DNA of 64,000 bases from SABY01 sp964523795 (GCA_964523795.1 CAZGAO010000008.1:27394-91393), one strand, 5' to 3'; positions 51,631 to 60,772 are shown, counted from the stretch's first letter. Numbers and translations: made by a program. The notes: generated by a model not told the origin, from the letters alone.

Positions 51631-51638
51631 CAAAAATA
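51631..51638 (-). promoter_or_regulatory. -7 box for the DUF349 gene
   Basis: The complement reads TATTTTTG, 100 nt upstream of the ATG at 51530. Confidence 0.35.
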
Positions 51639-51734
51639 GCAATTAATCAAAATGACAAACAATTTACAGTGAAAATCTCCTGAAAGCCCAATTCTTGTAA
51701 TTTTACTGCCTCATTTAAAATACATTGTTTTAGC

Positions 51735-53348
51735 ATGAATATGCCTGGGACTTCTTGTACAAAAGCTTTGGTAAGCTCACAAAAGGCAGAATCGTTTTTC
51801 TTTTATCTTCTGCTTTTTGCTAACACATTGCCGGTATTGTTATTTCAATCTTTTCCAACGGTGGACGGCCCTGCACATCTTTACAATGCCCGTCTTATTG
51901 TTGATCTGTTGTCAAATCCTGCCAGCCCGCTTTCCGCTTTTTTAATGTTTAACTCTCAGCTTAATCCCAATCTTATCGGGCATGTTATTCTGGGATCGTT
52001 GATGGTGTTCTTTCCGGCGCTCTTAGCCGAAAAGATTTTTTTGCTTAGCTATCTTATCTTTTTCCCCCTTACATTTCGTTATCTTTTCGATGTGCTCCGG
52101 CTAAAAGGACAATATCTGGTCTATTTCGTTTTTCCATTCACTTACTCTTTTTTGTTTTATTATGGATTTTACAATTTTAATATCGGACTTGTTTTTCTTT
52201 TTCTAAGCCTGGCCTTGTGGATTCGCTATCTTCGTATGGGGTTTACATTTCGCCGAATGGCAATTTTGGGCATCCTTTCCCTCTTTGTGTTTTTTTCGCA
52301 TTTATTTGTTTTTGCCATCCTTTTGCTTGCTGTGGCTATTATCAACTTAAAGGAAGTACTCCCTTTGTTAAGTACTACTATTGCAGATAAAAAAAGAATT
52401 TTAATAAGCTGGCTCCAACAAATTTTTATACTTATGCCCGGCATCGTTTTAACGGTTGTGTATTTCGCAACGCATCCTGCTGGTAGCGGCAATTCGCAAT
52501 ATTTATCTATCAATGAGTTGTTAATGATGATAAAACAGGTGCAGCCCGCCAAAGGAATTGACTACGGCAAGGAGGATATCTTTAGCAAATGGATATTTGT
52601 TTTATTTGCTTTGATTTCGGGTTTCCATCTTGCTAAGTTTTTAATTCGCCCACGAAAGGTAGTGATGGTTGATTCCGTTGTTTGGGGTAGCCTTGTGGCT
52701 GTAACCTTATTATTATTTATGGTGATGCCCAATATGATTAAAGGAAGCATTGGTTTTGTTAGTTCCCGCCTGCTGGTATTCTTTTTTCTGTTTTTAATAG
52801 TTTTCCTTGCCTCCCTTCGTACACCAATCTGGCTCAAAATCATTGCCTTTGCAATTATCAATTATGTAAACATTGCATTAATAAATGTGTATGTCACAGC
52901 AGCGCAAAGGCTTAATAATGTTGCCGAACAGGTGACCAAGACCTCGGAAATAATTGAACCGTACAGCACGGTTTACCCAATTTACCATAGCGAGGAATGG
53001 ATTTTCACGCACATCTCCAATTATCTGGGCATTGATAAACCCCTGGTGATTACTGATAATATTGAAGCTTCGCTTAATTATTTCCCCTTGGTTTGGAAGC
53101 GTTCACAAATGCCACATCTGCATCTGGGCAATCCAAAAAGCAGGCATGAAATTTTACCATCACACAATCCTAACCAAAAGCAGCAAATCGATTATGTGTT
53201 CTTATTTTTGGATGAAACCTCCTATGAAAGTGAAATTAGCATGATGGAGGCTCATCCCTTTTTAAGTCAGTATTATTATAAAATTTTTGAAGGTGATAAT
53301 AAGCAGGTGAGACTTTACAAAAGAAAAGGCTACCTTGGTAAGCACTAA
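51735..53348 (+). CDS. Multi-spanning membrane protein (GT-C-like)
   Basis: A 537-residue protein with about ten hydrophobic helices between residues 20 and 400 and a soluble C-terminal part of about 130 residues. The loop after TM1 reads FQSFPTVDGPAHLYNARLIVDLL. The 'D..(A)H' feature is like the catalytic-loop aspartate of GT-C-fold dolichyl/undecaprenyl-phosphate-sugar glycosyltransferases, so that is my working guess. I do not recognise a family. Its stop overlaps the stop of the convergent GPP34 gene by 4 bases. Confidence 0.6.
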   Translation: MNMPGTSCTKALVSSQKAESFFFYLLLFANTLPVLLFQSFPTVDGPAHLYNARLIVDLLSNPASPLSAFLMFNSQLNPNLIGHVILGSLMVFFPALLAEKIFLLSYLIFFPLTFRYLFDVLRLKGQYLVYFVFPFTYSFLFYYGFYNFNIGLVFLFLSLALWIRYLRMGFTFRRMAILGILSLFVFFSHLFVFAILLLAVAIINLKEVLPLLSTTIADKKRILISWLQQIFILMPGIVLTVVYFATHPAGSGNSQYLSINELLMMIKQVQPAKGIDYGKEDIFSKWIFVLFALISGFHLAKFLIRPRKVVMVDSVVWGSLVAVTLLLFMVMPNMIKGSIGFVSSRLLVFFFLFLIVFLASLRTPIWLKIIAFAIINYVNIALINVYVTAAQRLNNVAEQVTKTSEIIEPYSTVYPIYHSEEWIFTHISNYLGIDKPLVITDNIEASLNYFPLVWKRSQMPHLHLGNPKSRHEILPSHNPNQKQQIDYVFLFLDETSYESEISMMEAHPFLSQYYYKIFEGDNKQVRLYKRKGYLGKH

Positions 53349-54037
53349 TTTGCGCTGGTGGTGGAGGCCGTAACAACGGTAGTGGCAATAATGGCACCGA
53401 GGACTGCAGCCTGAACTGCGGTAACCGTGCTATCAACCACCTTGGCAAAGGCGTTATTTCTCGTGATTTCGTTTATTCGTTTATTAGCTACTTTGCGGTC
53501 TTCGGGCAAAAAGAAACTTTTGGTCATTTTAGTAGCTCCAAGCAGTGCAATTAGCAGCATGGTTTCGTTATTTCCAATTTGCCTTTTGATAACCAGATTT
53601 TGAATATCCTGGATGATTTGCCGGCGTGGCCTTGTGTTGCGTGCCGGGTAACGATTGTATTTAAAAATAAGCAGTGCCGTTTTCTCTCTTGTGCTCAGAA
53701 TTCGTTTTTGTATCAGGCTTTCGCGAACTGCTTGTTTTATTTTGACACCAAGTACTGCTTGCGAAATAGTGCTAATCCAACTCGATGGTTTTTTGGGTCT
53801 ATCAGCTCTGGCAATTCGCGCTATCACCAAATCGAGTGCCTTATCGCCGATAGCTTTATTATCGGTAAGCACCAATTTATTGTTTTCAATTTTGCAGATG
53901 CCACGCTCGGCCAGTTCAAGCATTAAGGCTCCCGCCAGGCCATAGTTATAATAATTCGCCGTATGAAGCAGTCGCCCCTTTTCGGGATGATAGCACAGCA
54001 ACAAATATTTTTCGCTTAATGTCAGGTCTGTTGTCAT
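53345..54037 (-). CDS. GPP34 (Golgi phosphoprotein 3)-family protein
   Basis: A 230-residue protein. The N-terminal TLSEKYLLLCYHPEKGRLL, YGLAGALMLELAERGICKIENNKLVLTD and the middle RILSTREKTALLIFKYNRYPARN correspond to the GPP34/GOLPH3 fold. Eukaryotic members bind phosphatidylinositol 4-phosphate; bacterial ones are found in actinobacteria and some Bacteroidota and are uncharacterised. The C-terminal TAVQAAVLGAIIATTVVTAS is hydrophobic and could be a membrane anchor, an unusual addition. A TACTTTTG -7 box (complement of 54065-54072) is 28 nt upstream. Confidence 0.8.
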   Translation of the reverse strand: MTTDLTLSEKYLLLCYHPEKGRLLHTANYYNYGLAGALMLELAERGICKIENNKLVLTDNKAIGDKALDLVIARIARADRPKKPSSWISTISQAVLGVKIKQAVRESLIQKRILSTREKTALLIFKYNRYPARNTRPRRQIIQDIQNLVIKRQIGNNETMLLIALLGATKMTKSFFLPEDRKVANKRINEITRNNAFAKVVDSTVTAVQAAVLGAIIATTVVTASTTSAN

Positions 54038-54064
54038 AGCAAATAATTTTTGAATTTATTCTCA

Positions 54065-54072
54065 CAAAAGTA
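54065..54072 (-). promoter_or_regulatory. -7 box for the GPP34 gene
   Basis: The complement reads TACTTTTG, 28 nt upstream of the ATG at 54037. Confidence 0.5.
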
Positions 54073-54126
54073 CAAAAATATTGGAGAAAATGAATGAATG
54101 TTGAGCGCAGCGAAATCCCGCACGTG

Positions 54127-55739
54127 CGCATAGCCGTCAGGCTAAGGATTATTTCCCTGATTTTTTGTAGGCTTTATAGCGTATGGAGGGAACGGAAGAT
54201 AGAAAGTCCAGCATTAGCTGGCCAGGTAAAAAGCAGCTTTGATGTGTTGCTGCAATCTCACTTCATTGAGTTTTTGGCACGTCAATCAAAATTTGTACAG
54301 CACAAGTCGATGTTGGGCGGTGAGCATTTTGCCACGATGATGATTTTTGCTCAAGGCTCTTTAGCCGATACAGCCTTGTGGGAGACTTGCGAGGAGCTAT
54401 GCTACAATACTGGCATAAAAATCAAGAAGCAATCACTGCATTAAAGATTTAACGAACAAGCCACAATCTTTCTAAAATTGCTATTGGAAAATGTACTTGC
54501 CCGCCAAATTGATTCGGATGGATTTAAGGACTTATTCCCAAATCAAAAAGGAGTAAAGATCAAAGATTCAACTTCCTTTCAGTTACCAGAGCATCTAAGG
54601 GATATTTATCCAGGAAGTGGGGGTAAGACCTCAAGTGCTTGTGTGAAAATTCAATTTGAGTATGATTTAAAATCGGGTAAAGTTACCGAATTATCAATCG
54701 GCGGCTTTACCACCACTGACCTAACCAACAGCTATCAGACAAAAGATAGTATCGAAGCCACCGATTTTCTCATCCGCGATTTGGGCTACATAGGCCTGGA
54801 TTTTTCTAAATGTTATTCAAGAAAAGCAAGCCTTCTTTCTTAACAGGATAAAAAGCAATGTCTCGCTCTGGAGCAAAAACAAGAAAGGTTTGTTTGAGCC
54901 ATTAAATCTGGGTAAGATAGAAAAGCAAATGCGGAAGTCTAAAACAGCTACAAAGCAGTTTACTGTGCACCTTGGAAAAGAAAAAAGGGTAGAGTGCAGA
55001 CTAATCATCGAATGCTTGCCAGCTAAAGTAATTGCAGAAAAACTTAGAAGAGCCAAAAGAGCATCTCAACGAGAAGGCAGAACTTTGGGTAAAGATACCT
55101 TATCCCGAATTGGATTGAATCTATTTGTAACCAACATGAGTGATGAAGACCTCCCCATAAAAAACGTTTGGCCACTTTATCGCCTAAGGTGGCAAATTGA
55201 ATTGGTGTTCAAAGTTTTTAAGTCGGTAGCTCAAATTGATAAAATCAAGAAAGTGAATCGTTACAGGTTTGAATGCTATCTATACGGTAAACTGCTGTGG
55301 GCACTTTTGGGATGGGAAGTGTATTGGAAACTAACCCACTGCATTTCTGATTCAGACAAAACGATTAGCATTAATAAAATGATGAAAAGTTTTCGCAGGC
55401 TCTGTTGGCATCTCACCAGCCATGGCAACAAAGCAATGAAGGAAAAGACAGAGATGTTGGAGAGCTTCATCGCAAGCGTCTTTGTAAACTGTTTGCTGGA
55501 AAAACGAAAGGGCAAGCTATCGTCAGTGAAAATAATTGAAGAATTATGCAGAATTTAACAAGTTTTAATATGCTAATAGTCAGCTTTTTAATGTACTTTT
55601 ACATCAAAGTTCACGGGCTGATAGAAGCCCATAAAATTTATATATATGAGGGAACGGACTTTATACAAAAGGCTCCGCGAGGAGCTGCGGATATATCTCT
55701 ACGCCAAGCCCTTACCGTTTTTAGCCTGACGGCTATGCG
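54127..55739 (+). mobile_element. Inactive IS4-family insertion sequence remnant
   Basis: Perfect 18-bp inverted repeats (CGCATAGCCGTCAGGCTA at 54127-54144 and its complement at 55722-55739) bracket about 1.6 kb. The interior codes for a broken IS4-type DDE transposase (see 54190-55558). The size and arrangement fit one insertion sequence, though the repeats may also be host palindromes flanking it. Confidence 0.6.
54190..55558 (+). pseudogene. Frameshifted IS4-family transposase
   Basis: Three consecutive pieces translate to one IS4-type transposase. 54190-54442 reads KSSFDVLLQSHFIEFLARQ...CYNTGIKIKKQSLH and ends in a stop. 54449-54843 reads LLLENVLARQIDSDGFKDL, has the first catalytic Asp (GVKIKDSTSFQLP) and runs off near 54800 by a frame change. 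54843-55558 reads NRIKSNVSLWSKNKKGLFEPLNLG and has the IS4 signature Y-x2-R-x3-E-x6-K in YRLRWQIELVFKVFK. It has at least one in-frame stop and one frameshift and cannot be active. Confidence 0.75.
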
Positions 55740-55896
55740 TAGGTACGGGTATAGAAAGTTAAACGCCGACATTCTATCGTCCGCAGGACATAGAATCGTC
55801 AAAAATATCTATTGCAATTCAGGATATTGTTTTAATAATTTCGCTACCAAAGCAATTTCTATTAAAACCCAAGCATATAAACCAAATAGTTTTTCA

Positions 55897-55904
55897 TACC
55901 TTTG
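55897..55904 (+). promoter_or_regulatory. -7 box for the coiled-coil PD-(D/E)XK gene
   Basis: TACCTTTG lies 24 nt upstream of the ATG at 55928 and matches TAnnTTTG. Confidence 0.45.
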
Positions 55905-55927
55905 CAAGAACCAATTCATAATGAAAG

Positions 55928-56563
55928 ATGGAAAACGATAGCGTAAACGAACCTGTGGGAGTCTACGGCCAGTCCCTGAATCCTGAAATTATCTGGCAGC
56001 TATTTCAGGAAACTGATAGACAGTTTAAAGAAACGGACAAAAAGTTCCAGGAAACTGATAAACAGTTTAAAGAAACGGACAAGAAGTTTCAGGAAACCGA
56101 TAAACAGTTTAAGGAAACCGATAAAAAAATCAAGGAGTTGTCCAGATTGTTTACATCGCAATGGGGCAAGCTGGTTGAATCGCTGGTAGAGGGCGATTTG
56201 ATAAAATTGCTAAATGAACATGGTATTGAAGTCGAACAAACCCTGCAGCGGGTAAGGGGTAATAAAGATGGCGAAAATTATGAATATGATATCATTGCTG
56301 TGAATGGCCGCGAAATGGTAATTGTTGAAGTGAAAACCACACTCAGGGTTGACGATGTGAATGATTTTCATGAAAAACTATGGAAGGCGAAACGTTACTT
56401 ACCCAATTATAAAGACAAAAAAATATACGGAGGCGTAGCATTTATTACCGCCGAAGGTGCCAACGAAAGGATGGCCGAAAAGCTGGGTTTCTTTGTAATC
56501 AGAGCCACCGGCAACTCCTCATCTATTATCAACCAAAAAGATTTCAAACCCAAGGTTTTTTGA
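55928..56563 (+). CDS. Coiled-coil protein with a PD-(D/E)XK-like domain
   Basis: A 211-residue protein. Residues 25-75 are a heptad-repeat coiled coil made by a 42-bp tandem repeat (QFKETDKKFQETDK) present three times. The C-terminal domain carries a PD-(D/E)XK-like core: GENYEYDIIAVNGREMVIVEVKTTL, with the Asp then Glu-x-Lys spacing of such nucleases. It resembles DUF3782-type proteins, common in Bacteroidota and cyanobacteria and of unknown role. Variation in repeat number would alter coiled-coil length. It lies next to the dead IS4 element. Confidence 0.7.
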   Translation: MENDSVNEPVGVYGQSLNPEIIWQLFQETDRQFKETDKKFQETDKQFKETDKKFQETDKQFKETDKKIKELSRLFTSQWGKLVESLVEGDLIKLLNEHGIEVEQTLQRVRGNKDGENYEYDIIAVNGREMVIVEVKTTLRVDDVNDFHEKLWKAKRYLPNYKDKKIYGGVAFITAEGANERMAEKLGFFVIRATGNSSSIINQKDFKPKVF

Positions 56564-56599
56564 TGCGGAATAATCTATTACTCCAAAATCAGCCTGACC

Positions 56600-57523
56600 T
56601 TATTGTATTATTTTCTTCGATTCGATATATCGAATAATCTCCTCTATCTGCGAAGGCAGAAACCATTTGATTTCCTCATCGCGCTTCAACCAGGTAAGCT
56701 GCCGCTTGGCGTATCGGCGGGTATTGGTTTTTATATTTTCGATAGCTCGATCCAGGGTGATGTTTCCATCGAGGTATTCAAATATTTCTTTATAACCCAC
56801 CGTATTCATGGCGTTGAGATGCCTAAAACCCTGAAGGCTTTTTACTTCTTCCACCAATCCTTGCACTATCATAGCATCGGTGCGCTGGGCAATACGCTCA
56901 AACAATTCGGGGCGGGGCATATTCAGGCCAATTTTTACAATCGCAAAGTTACGCTCAACTTTCCGCCCCTGCCTGAACGAAGTAAACGTTCGTCCGGTTT
57001 GCCGACAAACTTCGATGGCGCGTTTCAGCCGGTTGGGGTTGGCCTTGTCCACCATTTCATAATACTCCGGGTCGAGGGTTTTGACTTGCTCTTGCAGAAA
57101 TTCGATACCCTTTTCCTGAAATTGACTATGGATACTTTCCCGAAGCTCCATGTCCGCATCGGGCATATCGTCGATACCCTTGCACACCGCATCGATATAC
57201 ATGCCCGAACCTCCGGCAAGAATAGCCGTTTCGTTTTTGATAAAAATTTTATCTAATATTTGCAGAGCATCGCGCTCGAAGTGGGAGGCGTTGTAGTAAT
57301 CCTCGATCGACAGATTGCCCACCAAGTAATGCGTTGCGGCAGCCAACTCGTCAGGCCGTGGAGCAGCAGTTCCTATTTTTAAACGTTGATAAAACTGGCG
57401 CGAATCGGCCGAAATAATGGAGGTCTCAAAATGTTGCGCAAGGCGGATGGCGACTTGCGTTTTACCGCTTGCCGTTGGGCCGGACACCACAATCAGCGTT
57501 TTCTGCTTTTTGTTTTCAGGCAT
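56600..57523 (-). CDS. miaA: tRNA dimethylallyltransferase
   Basis: A 307-residue MiaA, which transfers a dimethylallyl group to N6 of A37 in tRNAs reading UNN codons. The P-loop VVSGPTASGKTQVAIRLA, the substrate motif SADSRQFYQRLKIGTAAP, GGSGMYIDAVCKGIDDMPD and the C-terminal MNTVGYKEIFEYL and NTRRYAKRQLTWLKRD are all present. It begins 6 nt after the pRiA4b ORF-3-like gene, so the two are co-transcribed. Confidence 0.96.
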   Translation of the reverse strand: MPENKKQKTLIVVSGPTASGKTQVAIRLAQHFETSIISADSRQFYQRLKIGTAAPRPDELAAATHYLVGNLSIEDYYNASHFERDALQILDKIFIKNETAILAGGSGMYIDAVCKGIDDMPDADMELRESIHSQFQEKGIEFLQEQVKTLDPEYYEMVDKANPNRLKRAIEVCRQTGRTFTSFRQGRKVERNFAIVKIGLNMPRPELFERIAQRTDAMIVQGLVEEVKSLQGFRHLNAMNTVGYKEIFEYLDGNITLDRAIENIKTNTRRYAKRQLTWLKRDEEIKWFLPSQIEEIIRYIESKKIIQ

Positions 57524-57529
57524 TCGCTA

Positions 57530-58096
57530 TTAATAATCATCATCATCTGAGCCAAAATCATCATCGGCATCATCATCATCATCATCATCCTTCATCATCG
57601 ACTGAAACTCGGCCAGCAATTCTTGTTTTAACTTTTCTGAATCCTGCTCAACCTTCAAACGATCGCGCAAGTCCAGCTTTCCATTGCTAAAAGTAAGGTG
57701 AGGATAGGCCAACTCTTCATCACCGGTTTCTATATCGATAAGCTCGATTAAAAAAGTGTGCATTTGCAAAAAATCGTATTCATAAATCAGCTTTTGGCCA
57801 ATGGCATGAAAATAAGTGCCCACACGGGTTTTATCCATCAGATGCAACTTAGGAAGGTTTTCATCGGCAGGCTTCTTTTTCTTAGATGCCCCGGTCATAT
57901 CAATCAGCGAAATCTCCAGCAACTTATTCCAACCATCATCCGAAATATGGAATGAGGCCAATTCGTTGGCATCGAGTTTAAGATTGGAAATAATAAAATC
58001 GTGCAAGACCCGGAACGTCTGGGTCGCTTTTATTTCCACTTCTCTGATAAATTTATCCTGGTCATCAACCATGATTCTAAATGAAAGTATTTCCAT
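57530..58096 (-). CDS. pRiA4b ORF-3-like protein (IS1096 passenger type)
   Basis: A 188-residue protein starting MEILSFRIMVDDQDKFIREVEIKATQTFRVLHDFIISNLKLDANELASFHIS, the characteristic start of the plasmid pRiA4b ORF-3/IS1096 TnpR-passenger family. It continues with YFHAIGQKLIYEYDF and ends in an acidic tail with about twenty Asp (encoded by ATC repeats at 57536-57595). The family is found beside transposons in some bacteria but here sits in a housekeeping operon with miaA; no mobile genes are next to it. Function unknown. Confidence 0.78.
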   Translation of the reverse strand: MEILSFRIMVDDQDKFIREVEIKATQTFRVLHDFIISNLKLDANELASFHISDDGWNKLLEISLIDMTGASKKKKPADENLPKLHLMDKTRVGTYFHAIGQKLIYEYDFLQMHTFLIELIDIETGDEELAYPHLTFSNGKLDLRDRLKVEQDSEKLKQELLAEFQSMMKDDDDDDDADDDFGSDDDDY

Positions 58097-58192
58097 GGCG
58101 TGCTATTTAATTTTATTAATTAAAAAATAAAAGTAGTAAAAAATTGCAAGGCGATTACAAAAATTACAGGGACTCAAAACAAAGCTAATACC

Positions 58193-59602
58193 TTATTGTT
58201 TTGCCACTTGCAAACCCATTTTAGTTCCGGTCTCAATCATAAATTGGTAAGCCTGTTGGAAGTCGTTGGCAATGATGCCTTCGAGTATGGCTTCACGAAT
58301 GGCGGTTTTTATTTCGCCCACCGTTTTGCAGGGTTGCAGCGCAAAGGTTTCCATAATCACCTCGCCCGACACCGGGGGCTGCCAGTTGCGCAGGCGGTCT
58401 TTTTCTTCGATCTCCACCATTTTTTGGCGAACCAGATCATAGTTCTTTTTGTAACGCGCAATTTTTTCCGGAATCTTGGACGACATATCTGCCTCGCACA
58501 ACTGCATCAAATCATCAATCTGGTCGCCGGCATCAAAAAGCAGTCGGCGCACTGCCGAATCGCTCACTTCTTCTTCGGTCAGCGCAATGGGTCGCAGGTG
58601 CAGGACTACCAGTTTTTGAACATATTTTAGCGTATCGCCGGCGGGTAGTTTAAGCCGCTTAAAAATTCCGGGCAGCATGCGGGCACCCACATAGTCGTGA
58701 GCATGAAAGGTCCATCCAATACCCTCGACCCACTTCTTGGTTCGTGGCTTGCCGATGTCGTGAAGCACGGCAGCCCAGCGCAGCCAGAGCTTGTCGGATT
58801 TTGCGGCAACATTATCCACCACAATCAGGGTATGAAAAAAATTGTCCTTGTGTCCTTTTCCTTCCTTAAATTCAGCACCCTGCAAGGCCACCATTTCTGG
58901 AAAGAAAACATCGAGCAGGCCGGTGTGGAATAACAACTTGAAACCCACCGATGGTTGCGGAGCCATTAATATTTTGTCAAGTTCTTCGGTAATCCGCTCC
59001 TGCGAAATAATCTTCAGCCTTTGTGCATTGCGTCCCAGAGCCTTATAGCTTTCATCGTCAATTTTGAAATTGAGCGTGGTGGCAAAGCGTATGGCGCGCA
59101 TCATTCGCAGTGGGTCGTCCGAAAAGGTAACATCGGGATCGAGCGGTGTGCGGATAATCTTATTTTCCAGGTCGGCCTCGCCGCCAAAGGGATCGATCAG
59201 CTTGCCATAGTCATCGCGGTTGAGGCTAATGCTCATGGCGTTGATGGTAAAATCGCGGCGGTTTTGATCGTCCTCCAAAGTTCCATCTTCCACCGCAGGT
59301 TTTCGCGAGTCGTAGCGATAGCTTTCTTTACGTGCGCCTACGAATTCGATTTCCCAATCTTTGTAACGCATCATGGCTGTTCCAAAGTTCTTAAAGACCT
59401 TTACCTTTAGGCCACCGGCTTTTTTGGCCACTGCCTGTGCCAGCTCGATGCCTTTGCCTACCACCACCACATCGATATCCTTGGATGGATTGCCCAGCAG
59501 CAGGTCGCGCACAAAACCGCCCACCACATAAGCCTTCACATTCATATCGAAAGCCGTAGCCGATATCAGATCAAACACCGGATGTTTAAGAAAACTTTTC
59601 AA
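58193..59602 (-). CDS. cca: CCA tRNA nucleotidyltransferase
   Basis: A 469-residue class II nucleotidyltransferase with an HD domain, which builds or repairs the CCA end of tRNAs. The head domain has AYVVGGFVRDLLLGNPSKDIDVVVVG (G...R..L.....DIDV), GTAMMRYKD and RRDFTINAMSIS. The polyA-polymerase-type neck is DDPLRMMRAIRFA. The HD motif is VLHDIGKPRTK with FHAHDYVGARM. The length is at the long end. It is 32 nt downstream of pfkA in the same operon. A polyA polymerase function cannot be excluded. Confidence 0.93.
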   Translation of the reverse strand: MKSFLKHPVFDLISATAFDMNVKAYVVGGFVRDLLLGNPSKDIDVVVVGKGIELAQAVAKKAGGLKVKVFKNFGTAMMRYKDWEIEFVGARKESYRYDSRKPAVEDGTLEDDQNRRDFTINAMSISLNRDDYGKLIDPFGGEADLENKIIRTPLDPDVTFSDDPLRMMRAIRFATTLNFKIDDESYKALGRNAQRLKIISQERITEELDKILMAPQPSVGFKLLFHTGLLDVFFPEMVALQGAEFKEGKGHKDNFFHTLIVVDNVAAKSDKLWLRWAAVLHDIGKPRTKKWVEGIGWTFHAHDYVGARMLPGIFKRLKLPAGDTLKYVQKLVVLHLRPIALTEEEVSDSAVRRLLFDAGDQIDDLMQLCEADMSSKIPEKIARYKKNYDLVRQKMVEIEEKDRLRNWQPPVSGEVIMETFALQPCKTVGEIKTAIREAILEGIIANDFQQAYQFMIETGTKMGLQVAKQ

Positions 59603-59634
59603 AATCGAATTACTTACTAAAAAAATGGATTAAA

Positions 59635-60729
59635 CTAAATGCCAAAGTGGATGCCGATGCCCCGGGCTGTTTTCATCAGGGCGGTGTCGTTGTCCACCAG
59701 GTTGGGCTCTTTAAGGGCATCTTCGAGCGATACCGAGGTGATGTGCGGATGGCGATAGGAAACCATGCGGCCGTATTCCTGGTTTAGCACCATCTCGAAG
59801 GCTTTTACGCCAAACTGGGTAGCGAGTACGCGATCGTAGGCGATGGGCACGCCTCCACGTTGCAGGTGGCCAAGCACGGTGGTACGGATGCTGTGTTCGC
59901 AGCCAGCTTCTTTGAGTTGATTCATCAAAACGTTGGCAACACCTCCCAAACGGCGGTTTTCGTAGCCCACCTCTTTTTGACTAAGGGTAGCATAGTCGGT
60001 ACCAACGGCACGTGCACCTTCCGAAATGACAATATTTACAAAACCACGATCGCGCTCAAAGCGTTGGTTTACACTTTCGAGCACTTTATCGATATTGTAT
60101 GGGAATTCGGGCAGCAGGCAAATTTCGGCACCCCCGGCCACGGCGGCATTCAAAGCAATCCAGCCGGCATAGCGACCCATTACTTCGAGAATCAAAACCC
60201 GGTTGTGGCTGGCGGCTGTAGTTACCAGTTTATCCACCGCCTCGGTAGCAATTTGCACAGCGGTTTGGTAGCCAAAGGTAGAATCGGTGGCCGTAAGGTC
60301 GTTGTCGATGGTTTTGGGAACGCCAATAATATTCAAGCCCATATCGTGCAGGCGCTTGGAAATTTGCTGCGAGCCATCGCCACCAATGTTAATCACCGCC
60401 TCAATGCCCAAGTATTGGAGCTTGCGCAGCATTTCTGCTGAGCGATCTACGGTTTCCCACGAGCCGTCCTTGTTTTTAACCGGCCAGGCAAAGGGGCCGC
60501 CCTTGTTGGTGGTTTGTATAATGGTGCCTCCCTGATAATGGATGCCCGCTACTTTTTCGTCATCGAGGATAACTATTTCGGTGGGTTCGTTTAAAACACC
60601 GTTAAAAGCTTCGATGCTTCCGACGATCTCCCAGTTTTTCTCGAACTCGGCGCGTTTTACAACCGCCCTTATTACAGCATTTAAGCCGGGGCAATCGCCG
60701 CCGCCGGTAACTATCATACATCTCTTCAT
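59635..60729 (-). CDS. pfkA: 6-phosphofructokinase
   Basis: A 364-residue phosphofructokinase that phosphorylates fructose 6-phosphate. The nucleotide motif TGGGDCPGLN, the donor-site GGDGSQQ (Gly after GGD, as in ATP-dependent enzymes), GVPKTIDNDLTATDSTFGYQTAV (catalytic TIDND with Lys in the preceding position) and LEVMGRYAGWIAL and GHLQRGGVP are all visible. GGDGS together with PKTIDND is a mixed signature also seen in plant-type ATP enzymes. ATP-dependence is the likely reading. It heads a pfkA-cca operon and has a TACTTTTG -7 box (complement of 60765-60772). Confidence 0.93.
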   Translation of the reverse strand: MKRCMIVTGGGDCPGLNAVIRAVVKRAEFEKNWEIVGSIEAFNGVLNEPTEIVILDDEKVAGIHYQGGTIIQTTNKGGPFAWPVKNKDGSWETVDRSAEMLRKLQYLGIEAVINIGGDGSQQISKRLHDMGLNIIGVPKTIDNDLTATDSTFGYQTAVQIATEAVDKLVTTAASHNRVLILEVMGRYAGWIALNAAVAGGAEICLLPEFPYNIDKVLESVNQRFERDRGFVNIVISEGARAVGTDYATLSQKEVGYENRRLGGVANVLMNQLKEAGCEHSIRTTVLGHLQRGGVPIAYDRVLATQFGVKAFEMVLNQEYGRMVSYRHPHITSVSLEDALKEPNLVDNDTALMKTARGIGIHFGI

Positions 60730-60764
60730 TGTTCTTTATTTACTTATGATATTAAAATCGAGCG

Positions 60765-60772
60765 CAAAAGTA
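60765..60772 (-). promoter_or_regulatory. -7 box for pfkA
   Basis: The complement reads TACTTTTG, 36 nt upstream of the ATG at 60729. Confidence 0.5.

Noticed and set aside
55546..55941. 131-residue plus-strand frame after the IS4 remnant
   Set aside because: It crosses the right inverted repeat and other palindromes, ends inside the next gene and shows no family.
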